Part shown: positions 38,647 through 47,424 of the stretch, piece after piece
Layout of the letters: each line of letters starts with the position of its first letter
Numbering within the stretch: the first letter of the stretch is position 1
Program-made: the position numbers and the translations under genes
Source: Prorocentrum cordatum
Taxonomy: Eukaryota; Sar; Dinophyceae; Prorocentrales; Prorocentraceae
NCBI GenBank assembly: GCA_963575745.1
Contig: CAUYUJ010005651.1
Coordinates: forward strand, 1 to 59,734
DNA length: 59,734 nt
Direction of reading: 5' to 3'
Notes under the pieces: generated by a model
Databases searched by the model: none
Seen by the model: the letters and a program-made list of their open reading frames with translations, nothing else
What the model was told of the DNA's origin: nothing

Positions 38647-39744
38647 CTAGTTGCCGAACCGCTTGCGAGACTGTTTTTCAATACTTGGGTGGGATGCCAT
38701 CACTGCCGACTTGTCCGACATCTCCAACTTGCTCTCAATGCATCCTTTGACCAAATCGACCGCAACAGTGGTCAGCTCGTGCTTGACCTGCTTGTACGAG
38801 CCGCCTGACCTCGCCGTGGCATCGTCCACATACTGTCTGGGAAGCGCTCGGGGTACCTGATGGTGAGCTCGTCCCAAAACTTCGTATAAGAAAGTCCTTG
38901 CACCATTATTTGCATTGTTGCACCCTGATGCGATGCTGTTGCCAGGGATTATCGGTGGAGCGAATGCACCTCCTGCTCTGATCGCTCGCGGAGCGAGGTA
39001 TACCAGACAATTGAGGTAGAGCTCCACGGGGGGAAAATCAAGCGTCAAAGCGCGACCAATCAAGATCGGGATGCTGATCGAATCGTAGAACTTTTTGATG
39101 TCCAAATAGATTGAGCCCCACGCTTGCGTTCCATCCCAGGCACTGCTTTCGTCCATGGCCATGCTGAAGAGAGCTGCCTGGAGGGCTGACGACTGGGCCA
39201 CCGCTGCATCCCAAAAGGCTGCCTTCTTGCTGCCCCACTCTGCCATAGTTGGTTGTCGGATTCGCCCCCAAAGTCGCATTGGTAAAGGTATCAAGCCGAT
39301 CGGCCTCTCGTCTCCAGCTTTCAAGTTGGATCCTTTGCGTAGAAGTTCATACCAAATGTGTAACCATTGGTGCGGCCATGAAAGGCTTTGCTCACATCTG
39401 GTCAGCAAGACGGCCAATTCCTCTTTGGCCTGGGGTGCCAACGCCTTCAGATGCTGCGCTTTCCACATGTCCGAACCTTGGCCTGAGGAATTGGGCGTCG
39501 TCCTGAGAGCTGCTTCCAATTGGTCCAAGGTGATGGGTTCACGCTCAGGAAGGTCTGCTTCAGCCCGTGAGCGCAGCTTCTGCATCTGTGCCTTGGTCTC
39601 GTTGTACCCGTCGTGCTTGGTCCATCTTGCTTTCCATTGTCTGGCTCTCCACCGCACTTTGCAAGTTGGCGATAACTCCACTGCTGTCGGGGTCGATGCA
39701 CAGCTCAGGGAGCGAGAGGGATTCGGGCCGCTTGAGATATCCAT
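38647..39744 (-). CDS. LINE 2 ORF2 part 3: reverse transcriptase
   Basis: RT palm and fingers: EREPITLDQLEAALRTTPNS, GSDMWKAQHLKAL, GDERPIGLIPLPMRLW (the RPIxxxP box), SIYLDIKKFYDSI (first catalytic Asp), SIASGCNNAN and QYVDDATAR at 38818-38835, with the YVDD catalytic pair at 38821-38832. About 300 residues of it align with the usual LINE RT order, so this domain alone looks intact. The first 50 codons of the frame precede a frame change at about 39630 and may be out of register. The domain copies element RNA at the nicked target. Confidence 0.85.
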   Translation of the reverse strand: MDISSGPNPSRSLSCASTPTAVELSPTCKVRWRARQWKARWTKHDGYNETKAQMQKLRSRAEADLPEREPITLDQLEAALRTTPNSSGQGSDMWKAQHLKALAPQAKEELAVLLTRCEQSLSWPHQWLHIWYELLRKGSNLKAGDERPIGLIPLPMRLWGRIRQPTMAEWGSKKAAFWDAAVAQSSALQAALFSMAMDESSAWDGTQAWGSIYLDIKKFYDSISIPILIGRALTLDFPPVELYLNCLVYLAPRAIRAGGAFAPPIIPGNSIASGCNNANNGARTFLYEVLGRAHHQVPRALPRQYVDDATARSGGSYKQVKHELTTVAVDLVKGCIESKLEMSDKSAVMASHPSIEKQSRKRFGN

Positions 39745-40138
39745 GAGCCTCCTTCATGTTGCCGTCCATGGCCTTCCTTGCCCAACGGTGGATGCTCTGC
39801 TTCGCTTTCTGCCAGGCTCGCTTGCCGTGTCGCTCAGCCCGCTGCGCCGCTTGAAGTATTGCTTCACTCCACAACTGATGGCCTGTGTCCAGCTCTGTCC
39901 TGCGAATAATATCCAAGGCCCAAGAGTCTTCTTTCTCATCTTGGCGTACACAGTTGAGGCTGGACGGTGGCAGTGGTGGGTACTCCAATGATTCGATGTG
40001 CGTCAATTGAGATCGTAACATTCCTCGAAGTTGCTGCTGCCGAGTAGAGCTCTTTGAAACTGCCAATTGCCGTAAGAGGTCCCATTTCCACCCAGCGGTC
40101 ATGTCTGGCTTGTTCTGGTTCCTGCGCGCGGTGTTCAC
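39560..40138 (-). CDS. LINE 2 ORF2 part 2: linker between endonuclease and RT
   Basis: A 192-codon frame with WALDIIRRTELDTGHQLWSE, HGKRAWQKAKQSIHRWARK and AHGYLKRPESLSLPELCIDP, the type of helical linker found between endonuclease and RT. It overlaps the end of the endonuclease frame and the start of the RT frame, which shows that coding passes through it via two frame changes, at about 40100-39940 and about 39630. Confidence 0.6.
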   Translation of the reverse strand: MNTARRNQNKPDMTAGWKWDLLRQLAVSKSSTRQQQLRGMLRSQLTHIESLEYPPLPPSSLNCVRQDEKEDSWALDIIRRTELDTGHQLWSEAILQAAQRAERHGKRAWQKAKQSIHRWARKAMDGNMKEAHGYLKRPESLSLPELCIDPDSSGVIANLQSAVESQTMESKMDQARRVQRDQGTDAEAALTG

Positions 40139-41411
40139 GCCGAGGGGCTACTGGGACCAAGCGGTACTTCACTGGCCGTCCTCGAACCGTTTTAACTTGG
40201 TCTTCTCTGTTGCACAAAATGGCCAGGGCATGGTCTGCTGCTTGTGCCCATCGAGTGTACTGCTCGCCCAACTGCACGCTGCTCGCTTCTGTTAACTGAA
40301 AAGCCAAACTGTCCACCGTGGTTTTGTCTGGGCTGAACGATTCACAATGTTCTGTCTGCCTTCGAATATCTTGCCATACATCGTCCGAGACCGTAGCCAA
40401 TACCTCTCTGGAGTACGTCGGTTCAAGGAGCTTGTCGATGTCTGCTCGTTCTTGTTGGAGAGCTTGTTGTTCTTCCGTCAGGTCTGTGTCGTAGATTATG
40501 TCATCCAACTCTGGTTGGTGCTCCGTAAGCTTTGCATGCTGCTCTCGGTCTCGCTGCTTCCTTTTGCTGCCTTTCTCGACGTGCACCGTAATGTATGGTA
40601 CTTTGTGCTGCTCTGCCCTAACAGGAGACAAGATCTGCAACTTGGCTGGCTTCCTGGCGATACGGATGCGCAATCCAACATGAGGTCTCCACGGGACCTT
40701 CGTTACCGCCATGACACCACCCAAGAAAGGCCTGCATATTGGTGGGCAAATGACATAATCTAACATGCGGCCTCTGCCACTCGTACACGTCGCATCGATG
40801 TTCGGGCAAACTGGGGTAACTTTGAGCTTCTTCGCCCACGTGGACTGCATGAACTCGTCTGGGGTAACCTTCCAGTCACCCACTGCCATCCACGGTGTAG
40901 GGATACTAGCCGTCAACTGTGTCAGCTGCTTCATCTTCGCTGCATTGGGCCCTGTCAGGCCCGGTCCGCTGTCGAGGTATACCACGAAGAGTGTGATACG
41001 TATTCCTCCCTTCAAATCCCAGTGCACCACCGCAATGTCATTCAACTCCTTCTCGAAGGCGCTGCTCCCCTTGACGGTGGGCAGGTGCACTGCAGTCTGG
41101 AGGTGCGAGCGACGTAGCCAACATACTCCCCCATGGGTACCGTTTACTGATCGCCCCGTCTTCCTGGCTGCTGTCCAAGTGTACTGTGAATGCCAGCCGT
41201 CTGGTTGAAGCCGCTGGGCCTCGCTGGCTGCGCTCGTCCTCTGAAGGCGGTGTTCCACTAAGCCCACCATGTCGCATTTCGAGCCCAATATGAAATCACG
41301 AACTGACGCATTGTACTGTGAGATATTCGCCACGAATACATGTGAAACACGGGCCCTGCTCACCGCTGATGGGGTCCTGGAACGTGACCTTGCGCCGAGT
41401 GCTAGGAACAC
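39936..41411 (-). CDS. LINE 2 ORF2 part 1: AP-type endonuclease
   Basis: Overlaps the end of ORF1 by 10 bases (ORF1 stops at 41402), which suggests translation by reinitiation or frame change. The exonuclease/endonuclease/phosphatase domain covers about residues 28-285. It shows ANISQYNAS (N-terminal Asn box), MVGLVEHRL (Glu), GGVCWL, MAVGDWKVTP at 40859-40886 (Asp/Asn-type box), RMLDYVICP and PWRPHVGL (catalytic His). Downstream is a Lys/Glu-rich linker. The domain nicks the insertion target. Confidence 0.8.
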   Translation of the reverse strand: MFLALGARSRSRTPSAVSRARVSHVFVANISQYNASVRDFILGSKCDMVGLVEHRLQRTSAASEAQRLQPDGWHSQYTWTAARKTGRSVNGTHGGVCWLRRSHLQTAVHLPTVKGSSAFEKELNDIAVVHWDLKGGIRITLFVVYLDSGPGLTGPNAAKMKQLTQLTASIPTPWMAVGDWKVTPDEFMQSTWAKKLKVTPVCPNIDATCTSGRGRMLDYVICPPICRPFLGGVMAVTKVPWRPHVGLRIRIARKPAKLQILSPVRAEQHKVPYITVHVEKGSKRKQRDREQHAKLTEHQPELDDIIYDTDLTEEQQALQQERADIDKLLEPTYSREVLATVSDDVWQDIRRQTEHCESFSPDKTTVDSLAFQLTEASSVQLGEQYTRWAQAADHALAILCNREDQVKTVRGRPVKYRLVPVAPRREHRAQEPEQARHDRWVEMGPLTAIGSFKELYSAAATSRNVTISIDAHRIIGVPTTATVQPQLCTPR

Positions 41412-42451
41412 GTCTTGGACTGCGTCTTTGCCGCCGCAACCGTCTTGCTCCTCTCGCGAATGCGTACTGTGGTCTCCAGGTACCTGTCCACCTCGTCAGG
41501 GTTCGTGAAGTCGCACGGCTTGGTCTGTTCTGCGGCTGGCTCCTCTTGGACTTCATCTTTGGCCTGGGTGCCCCCAACTGATGGTTGTCCTCCGTTGCCA
41601 CGGCGCCTCTTGCACTCTTGAGCCTTGTCTGCGAACTTGCGGAGGTTCTCGGCGGCCTCCTTGCGGGCCTGGGTGGCCCCCTTCGCCGCTTCCAAGGTCT
41701 TCTGCGCTGCCGCGGCCGCTTCCTTGGCTGCCTCGTACTCTTTCTTTTCTGCTTCACCCAGGAATGCCAGCTCTTCACTGCTGAGCTCTGGGGCAGCTGC
41801 ATCGTCATGGACTGTCGCTGCTGAAGGTGGTTGTCCTCTGTTCGCCTTCTCACGACACAAATCCACTTGTTGCTGAGCTTCTTTCTCGGCGATTTTGTTG
41901 TCAGCCAGCTTTTCCAGGATGTCTTTTTGTTCTTCTGCATTGCGTTGGAGTCGTCTGCGTAGCCTCTCTCCCGCCGTCGTGACCATACGGAGCGCCTGGG
42001 CTGCCGTTTCCAACTCCTCGAAAGGCTTGGGCGCTGGTGGCGGTGCTGGCTCGGGAACTCGTAACTGAGGGCACGCTCGCTCCAACAAATCCATCTGCTC
42101 CTTGGCGTTGCCGTCCCTGGCCGCTTTGCACTGATCTGCGAGGAGGGCGACCAGGGCCTGGGTCCGTGGATCTGGCGGGGCTGTCTCCGTCGATATGCTT
42201 GACCACGTGGTTCCACACTTTGCGCACTTGGCCTTGTCAGCGACACGGTCAAAATAGATCCAACTGCTGCCGACAGGAGAGCAAGTGCTGCACACCACAA
42301 AAGGCCTCCTCTTCCCGCCCTGGTACTCTTTCTTCGAACGTGAGTGCGATCGAGCTCTGCTAGCCGCTCGACCTCCTTCGTTCCAGGGCGGGCGCGTTCC
42401 TCCCATGTATGTCTCGTAGCCGTCGTCGTTCTGCTGCGACTTCTGCCACAC
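41402..42451 (-). CDS. LINE 2 ORF1: zinc-ribbon, coiled-coil protein
   Basis: 349 residues. N-terminal Ser/Arg/Lys-rich region (SRARSHSRSKKEYQGGKRR), then a zinc ribbon with FVVCSTCSPVGSSWIYFD and KCAKCGTTW at about residues 52-84 (CxxC...CxxC). Residues 145-270 are an Ala/Glu/Lys/Arg-rich coiled coil, with EKLADNKIAEKEAQQQV in the middle. The end is Thr/Lys-rich. An ORF1 role in RNA binding and particle assembly is inferred. ORF2 begins within its last codons. Confidence 0.75.
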   Translation of the reverse strand: MWQKSQQNDDGYETYMGGTRPPWNEGGRAASRARSHSRSKKEYQGGKRRPFVVCSTCSPVGSSWIYFDRVADKAKCAKCGTTWSSISTETAPPDPRTQALVALLADQCKAARDGNAKEQMDLLERACPQLRVPEPAPPPAPKPFEELETAAQALRMVTTAGERLRRRLQRNAEEQKDILEKLADNKIAEKEAQQQVDLCREKANRGQPPSAATVHDDAAAPELSSEELAFLGEAEKKEYEAAKEAAAAAQKTLEAAKGATQARKEAAENLRKFADKAQECKRRRGNGGQPSVGGTQAKDEVQEEPAAEQTKPCDFTNPDEVDRYLETTVRIRERSKTVAAAKTQSKTCS

Positions 42452-42599
42452 CTTGAAGGTGCGCCCCTCAAGCCGCGAGCGCGCCTCGCCACCTGCCGCA
42501 GGGCAAGCAGGGCGGACGCGCGGCGCGCGCGCGCAACAGTGGGCCCGTTGGACCTGCCCCCCTGCAAACCTCTCGGGCCCAGATGCTTGAGAGCAGATG

Positions 42600-42835
42600 T
42601 ATAAGGAGGTGGAGTGGGACGAGGAGGAGGGGGAGGAGGAGGAGGAGGAGGAGATGGAGAAGGAGGAGGAGCAGGAGCAGGAGGAGGATGGGGGAGGAGG
42701 AGAGGGGGGAGAAGGAGGAGGGAGGAATGAGTTTGAGGAGGAGGAGCAGGAGAGAGCGGAGGATGGGGGGAGGATGAGGATAAGGAAGAGGAAACAAGGG
42801 GGGAGGGGGCGGGAGGAGGGGGATAAGGAGGAGCA
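42600..42835. repeat. GGA-type triplet tract upstream of LINE 2
   Basis: GGAGGAGGAG with GGGGGA and AAGGAG variants. On the LINE 2 strand it reads as a CTC tract just upstream of ORF1, the same situation as the CTC/GGA leader of LINE 1. Confidence 0.85.
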
Positions 42836-42839
42836 TGCG

Positions 42840-42859
42840 CAGCCAAACCATGATATTCA

Positions 42860-42935
<76 letters not shown>

Positions 42936-43150
42936 GTCAGGGAAGCCACGAAACCTTGCTATTCACAGTTTTTGTTTAAGTTTCTCTGGTTTTCAGAAGC
43001 TCCACAAGCTTGGCCAGAGGGGGGCGCGGGGGGGTTGTGGAGCTTCTGAAACCAAAAGAACAAAAAAACATGTGAATAACATGGTTTCGCGGCTTCCCTG
43101 ACCCCCCCCCAAAAAAAAAACATGTGACTAGCATGGTTTGGTGGCCACGC
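42840..43150. mobile_element. Foldback element with poly(T) in one arm
   Basis: Inner arms: GGTCAGGGAAGCCACGAAACC (42935) and the inverted GGTTTCGCGGCTTCCCTGACC (about 43083), continuing inward to CAGAAGCTCCACAA and TTGTGGAGCTTCTG around a GC-rich loop at 43010-43030. Outer arms: CCAAACCATGATATTCACAT (about 42842) against ATGTGACTAGCATGGTTTGG (about 43122). The left arm contains a run of more than 70 T (42861-42934); the right arm has CCCCCCCCC followed by AAAAAAAAAA at the same place. Confidence 0.8.
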
Positions 43151-43699
43151 CCCGTTCCGCAAGCCTTCCTGGCGAAGGAATAGGAGGGGAAGGAGAACGA
43201 GGAGACCAGCGTACCCAGAGGTCCGCTCCCCGCGCCTAGCACGGCGCCTGAGGCAGCATGGGCACGCCTCCTGTCGAAGCTGTTGTAGCTGAGGCCGCCG
43301 ACGCTGCAGCCCATGATGCGCAGCGGATAGCCGTCGAATTTATATCATTCTTATTCAGAGGATGCTGAGTGCAGGGGGGAGCGAGAACGCAAGATGGGAC
43401 CGAGACGAGACGCAGAGAGCAGTGAGGACAGTGCCGAGAGCGTGCAGGTGAATCACGAACACGCCTCGAAAAGGAAAGGGACGAGAGAGAGACCCTCATC
43501 CAACACGGGGCACTCTCCGCGCCGTGCGCGGGGCCGGGGAGCAACGGTGCGAGGGTCACTATCGGCGCAACGCCGGGCAGTCCCCACTCGCACCGCGCCC
43601 CCCGTTGGGAAGACAACCTACGCCTGTACTTCCGCCCACTATGCAGGTGCCTCGGGCTCGGGCGCCTGAGGAAAATGGGCAACAGGAGCCTTTTCCGAC

Positions 43700-44460
43700 G
43701 GCACTCACACACATAGGGCAATCTGAGGGTGCCCCCAACTCCTGTACCAGGACTCGTACCAATAGAAGAAGATAGAGTAGCACTGCATGACCATGACGAC
43801 GAAATACTCGTCAGAGGCGAAATCGAAGAGGAGGGTCCCGCCATCAGCGACGGACAGGGCGCAAACGAAGGGGCGGCAGCCGTCGAACACGGCCAGGTCG
43901 GGGAAAACGAGCACGGGGTAGTAGCGAAGAGAGAGGCGATCCGTGTCCACAACGGAGAAGCTCGTGACGACGGCGTAACTCTCCGAGACGGCGCAACTCT
44001 CGGGGATGGCGTGCAGCTCTCGAAGACGGCGCAACTCTCGTTGACGGCGACACTCTCGAAGACGGCGCAACTCTCGAAGACGGCGCAACTCACCATGACG
44101 GGGCAACACTCGACGTCGGCGCGATTCACGAAGAAGGCGCAATTCTCGATGTCTGAGCCCTTATTTCCATCAGAGGCGGTCGACCTCCGCACAAGAGACG
44201 AGATCTCGCAGCTTACTCCAGAGCCCTTATTTAGAACAGAGGCGGTCGACCTCCGAACTCGAGACACAGGCTCGCAACTTACTCCAGAGCCCTGATTTAA
44301 AACAGAGGCGGTCGACCTCCGAACTCGAGACGCAAGCTCACAACTTACTCCAGAGCCGTTATTTCCATCAGAGGCGGTCGACCTCCGCGTTCTAACGCCA
44401 GTGGCCGCAGGGCTCGAGGAGCACCCTGCGATCGAGACCTGGAGGAGGAAAGAGGCATGG
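43700..44460. repeat. 18-bp and 66-bp minisatellites
   Basis: At 43970-44150 there are about eight degenerate copies of an 18-base unit, GACGGCGCAACTCTCGAA. At 44155-44395 there are four 66-base units that begin at 44155, 44221, 44287 and 44353, each with GAGGCGGTCGACCTCCG. Both periods are multiples of three. Plus reads SKTAQL and EAVDLRTRD...TPEPLF repeats, broken by a TGA in unit 3 where other units have TTA. Minus is open for 442 codons (44564-43236). A protein-coding origin is possible but unproven. Confidence 0.75.
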
Positions 44461-44602
44461 TCAACGTCACCATCACAGGAAGGAGAACAAGGAGGAGGAG
44501 GAGGAGGGACAAAGAAAGAGGAGTCAGAGTGAGAGAGAGAGAGAGGGAGAGAGACAGAAAACACAGCAATGGGACCAGGGGGGCGCTGGGGGGGGGGCTG
44601 AC

Positions 44603-44638
<36 letters not shown>

Positions 44639-44675
44639 AAAAAAAAAAAGAGAGAGAGAGAGAAAAAAAAAAGAC

Positions 44676-45115
44676 TTAGCCCTCAGCCCCCCTGGGATCG
44701 CCAGACACTGTTTTTTATCGTGTCTGGAGCAAGGCACGTCATTCACAGCGGCAAATGATTAGCGCTCAGGCGCAACCCGGAGAGACTCCCATCAGTAAAA
44801 ACGCGCACGGGAACTTAGACCTTCTGAGAGCGACCAGCCGACGAGGGGACAGGACGAGCAGGAGCGAAAAGGGGACGCGAGGCGAAAAAGGGAGAGGAGG
44901 GAGGGAGGACTTGAGCAGACACGTCGACGGCAGGCGTCGATGCGGCGAGCCCTCGGGGCAAATACACGTCACTTCAGCTTGTCAAAAGCGAGCAGGGACT
45001 TAGCCCTCAGCCCCCCTGGGATCGCCAGACACTGTTTCTATCGTGTCTGGAGCAGGGCACATTATTCACAGCGGCAAATGATTAGCGCTCAGGCGCAACT
45101 CGGAGAGACTCCCAG
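44676..45115. repeat. Two direct repeats of about 115 bp, 324 bp apart
   Basis: 44676-44791 and 45000-45115 both read TTAGCCCTCAGCCCCCCTGG, then GATCGCCAGACACTG, a T-rich loop, GTGTCTGGAGCA, and GGCAAATGATTAGCGCTCAG. Within each is the inverted repeat CCAGACAC...GTGTCTGG. They sit just downstream of the methyltransferase-like end of the DIRS-like element (minus strand) and could be its split terminal repeats, or an unrelated tandem unit. Confidence 0.8.
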
Positions 45116-45215
45116 ACCCGAACAGGAAGTCGAATGGCCAGGATGGCCGAAACAAAAACTCAAACCTTAAACCTGTTCCAGAGCGTCGGAACCCTAAGAG
45201 ATTCAGCAGCTTCTA

Positions 45216-45880
45216 TCATCGACGAGACACAGCTTTTGAGAGCGCTGGTGGATCGGAGGCGGCAATGGCGGTCCAGTGCTTTCCTCCTGGAGCCCTGCCA
45301 GCGAGCTCCTGATGCCGCAGGCAAGATCTGCTACAAATTTTGCCGTTGGCGAGACACCAGCGCTGCAGCCTCGAGAGACAACCTCCATTCCAGGAAACGA
45401 TACGAGTGCACTTTTTCCACGGCGTCCCGAAGTGGCACTGATGAAAACGAGCGCTGGAGAAGTCAGAGCCACGCGTCAGGCGGCTCAGACGAGGAGCCAT
45501 CCACATCAACGATCTGTCTGGGTTTTCCAAGAGGGCTGGCACGCGAAAGCGTCTGCGCACGTCGATGAGCCTGCAGGTGTCGAATAACGTGGCGTTACCC
45601 AGAGTCAGACGAGCACGCTGTGAGTCAGTGAGCACGTCCAGGCCCATGGTGGCCTCTACGCTCCGCAGCGGTTGCCGAGGAAAACGCCGAGCACGAAGCC
45701 GGAGCTAATCCACCCCTTGATGAGACGCTCGACACACCGCACCAGTAAATCCCCAAGAACACAATACTGAATGTCAATGGTAACGACGCCGTAGCCAGCA
45801 GCTCGAAACTTCTTTGAAATCCCTGCCGAGCCTGCGAACAGCTCCAAAAAGACGCAGCGGCGCCGCCGCGTGGCCCCCTG
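45216..45880 (-). pseudogene. C5-cytosine-methyltransferase-like domain of the DIRS-like element
   Basis: The first half is in the long frame that ends at 45656: CVFLELFAGSAGISKKFRAA (about 45857-45798), like DNMT motif I (FxGxGG, SAM binding), then VVTIDIQ and DLL, like motifs II and III. The next frame (45647-45216) carries the second half: LTLGNATLFDTCRL, LLENPDRSLMW at 45497-45533 (ENV/ENP motif VI position), then FHQCHFGTPWKKCTR. The PC-containing motif IV that holds the catalytic Cys should lie between the halves. Instead there is LGNRCG followed by a stop, so this copy probably cannot methylate. The domain would add methyl groups to cytosine in intact relatives. The family call is from motifs only. 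Confidence 0.65.
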
Positions 45881-46203
45881 CACGGCAACCTGGAGCTCAT
45901 GCCGCAGCTGGCGCAAGATGCCAGCGGCAGTGCGGCTCAGCGGCGGCGAGCAGCCGGCCTTGCGCTGCCTGCGCTGGCTGGCCGCTTCCGCGCCGCTCGG
46001 GCGGAGCTCAGGAAGGCGAAACTCGGCGGACCAGCAGCAGCCGCCGTGGCCAAGCGCGCGATGTGCAGCTTTAGCGGGTCGGGCACCTGGTCGATGATCC
46101 CCGCGCGGACGAAGCCGTTGCCCGCGAGCTCCTGGAAGCTCAGTTCCACGAGGGCCCCGAACAAGTAGGTGCTGTCCGGGACGAGGCCGATCTCGCGCAG
46201 CAG

Positions 46204-47424
46204 CTAGGACTCCTTGGCGTACCTGGCCATCGACGAGGCTGCCTTCCAGCGTTCTCGACGACGGACCTGCTCCATTGTCCTCCGATTGGACAGGAGGTCG
46301 TCCGACGCCCCGCCGCGCCTGAGGGAGTAGAGGTGAGGCCCGAGGCTGCCCAAGCCCAGCAGCGACACGGCCTGGACGAACACCTTGCGGAGATCCGCAG
46401 GGCTGAAAGCCCACAGTAGCTGCCCGGGCGGCGTCGCCTTCGAGAGCGCCTCGAGCAGCGGGTTGAGCCACGCGCCCAGGTCCACGAGCACCGACTCCTC
46501 GAAGAGGCCCGTCTTGCCCGGCTGGGCCTCCGCCACGTCGTGGAGCAGGAGCCCCCGCGCCTGGTAGGCGGGCCCCGCAATGGCGGAAGGAGCCACCAGA
46601 TGCTGGGCCTTCGGCTCGACGCACTCGCACGGGCGGAGGTAGCACACTAAGGACACCATGATCCACAGCGCCATCCGCGACTGGCCGAGGGCCAGCATGA
46701 CACCCGCGATCGCGAAAGTAGCCGATCGCGGCTGCGGGCAGCGTGTGAAGCTGGGCACCCGACGCTTCCAAGCCACCGCCGCGCGCCAGCTCTGCAAAAG
46801 CCCCGACTTGCCAGCACGCCGCACCTCCGGCAAGAAGTGCGCCAGCGCCGCAAGCAGCTGGCTCCCCTCGGCCGCCGCCACGCCAGAGTGGAACTGGCTG
46901 TTGAGGAAGAGCAGCACGGCCAAGTCGAGCTCGCGGCGGGTGGCCCAGGAGATCTGGTGGAGGATGCGGTGATCCGTGAACTTGCGGCACGCCGAGCGGT
47001 AGAGCTCCTCGGTCGACTCCTTGATCGCCAGCTGCTCCAGCGAGGTGAGCCCGGTGACGGGCTTCCTGCCCTGCAGCAGGCACCGCGCCAGTGTGGCGCG
47101 AGTCTGCGACTGCCGACTGCGGCCCAAGGCCCCGGGAGCTCGCCGCGCCATCAGCTGTCGGACTGTCGGGGCCGCCTGTCTCGGCAGCTGGAGAAGGCCC
47201 AGCCCAGGCGCGCAGAGGGCGCGCGCCCGAGAACCACCCTCTGTGCCCACGTGAGAACGGGTCCGAGGGGTCGAGCTCTGAGGCGACCCACCGAACGTAG
47301 ACCCGAGATCCCGCGGCCAGGCTGAGAGCTGCCAGCTTGTGAAGAGGCCCTCTAAGATGACGAGACCGCGCTCCCCCCCTGGTGGCCGCGAGGGCCAGGG
47401 GCAGGTTATCGACCAGAGCGACAA
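46204..47424 (-). pseudogene. Tyrosine recombinase of the DIRS-like element
   Basis: About 330 useful residues of the 406-codon frame. The N-terminal core-binding part has RATLARCLLQGR and STEELYRSACRKF. The catalytic part has LVCYLRPCECVEPK (box I Arg, about 46630), HLYSLRRGGAS at about 46300-46335 (the HxLR-type box II) and RRERWKAASSMARYAKES (about 46207-46266). The Tyr of MARYAKES, encoded at 46219-46221, is the expected nucleophile. A TAG follows at 46204-46206, and the same frame stays open to 45937 (VPDSTYLFGALVEL), so the stop may be a nonsense mutation. The recombinase inserts circular cDNA by cutting and rejoining DNA. Confidence 0.75.

Larger units (their letters stand above)
36231..42451 (-). 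mobile_element. LINE (non-LTR) retrotransposon 2
   Basis: A minus-strand LINE different from LINE 1. ORF1 has a zinc ribbon and coiled coil. ORF2 has endonuclease, reverse transcriptase, zinc finger, RNase H and a two-finger C-terminus. Coding passes through several frames, so it is decayed. No long 5' or 3' UTR can be fixed. LINE 1 and LINE 2 share architecture but no obvious sequence: the catalytic boxes are YADD in LINE 1 and YVDD in LINE 2. Confidence 0.85.

Noticed and set aside
41296-42846. 516-codon minus frame overlapping LINE 2 ORF1
   Set aside because: Pro/Ser-rich start from the GGA tract, then out of register with the zinc-ribbon ORF1, which has better motifs.
45134-45568. 144-codon plus frame
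   Set aside because: Antisense to the methyltransferase-like half. No motif.
45656-47210. C-terminal half of the 1032-codon minus frame as protein
   Set aside because: From about 47210 to about 45960 it shadows the tyrosine recombinase, whose motifs are in another frame. Only the last 70 codons (methyltransferase-like) are counted.
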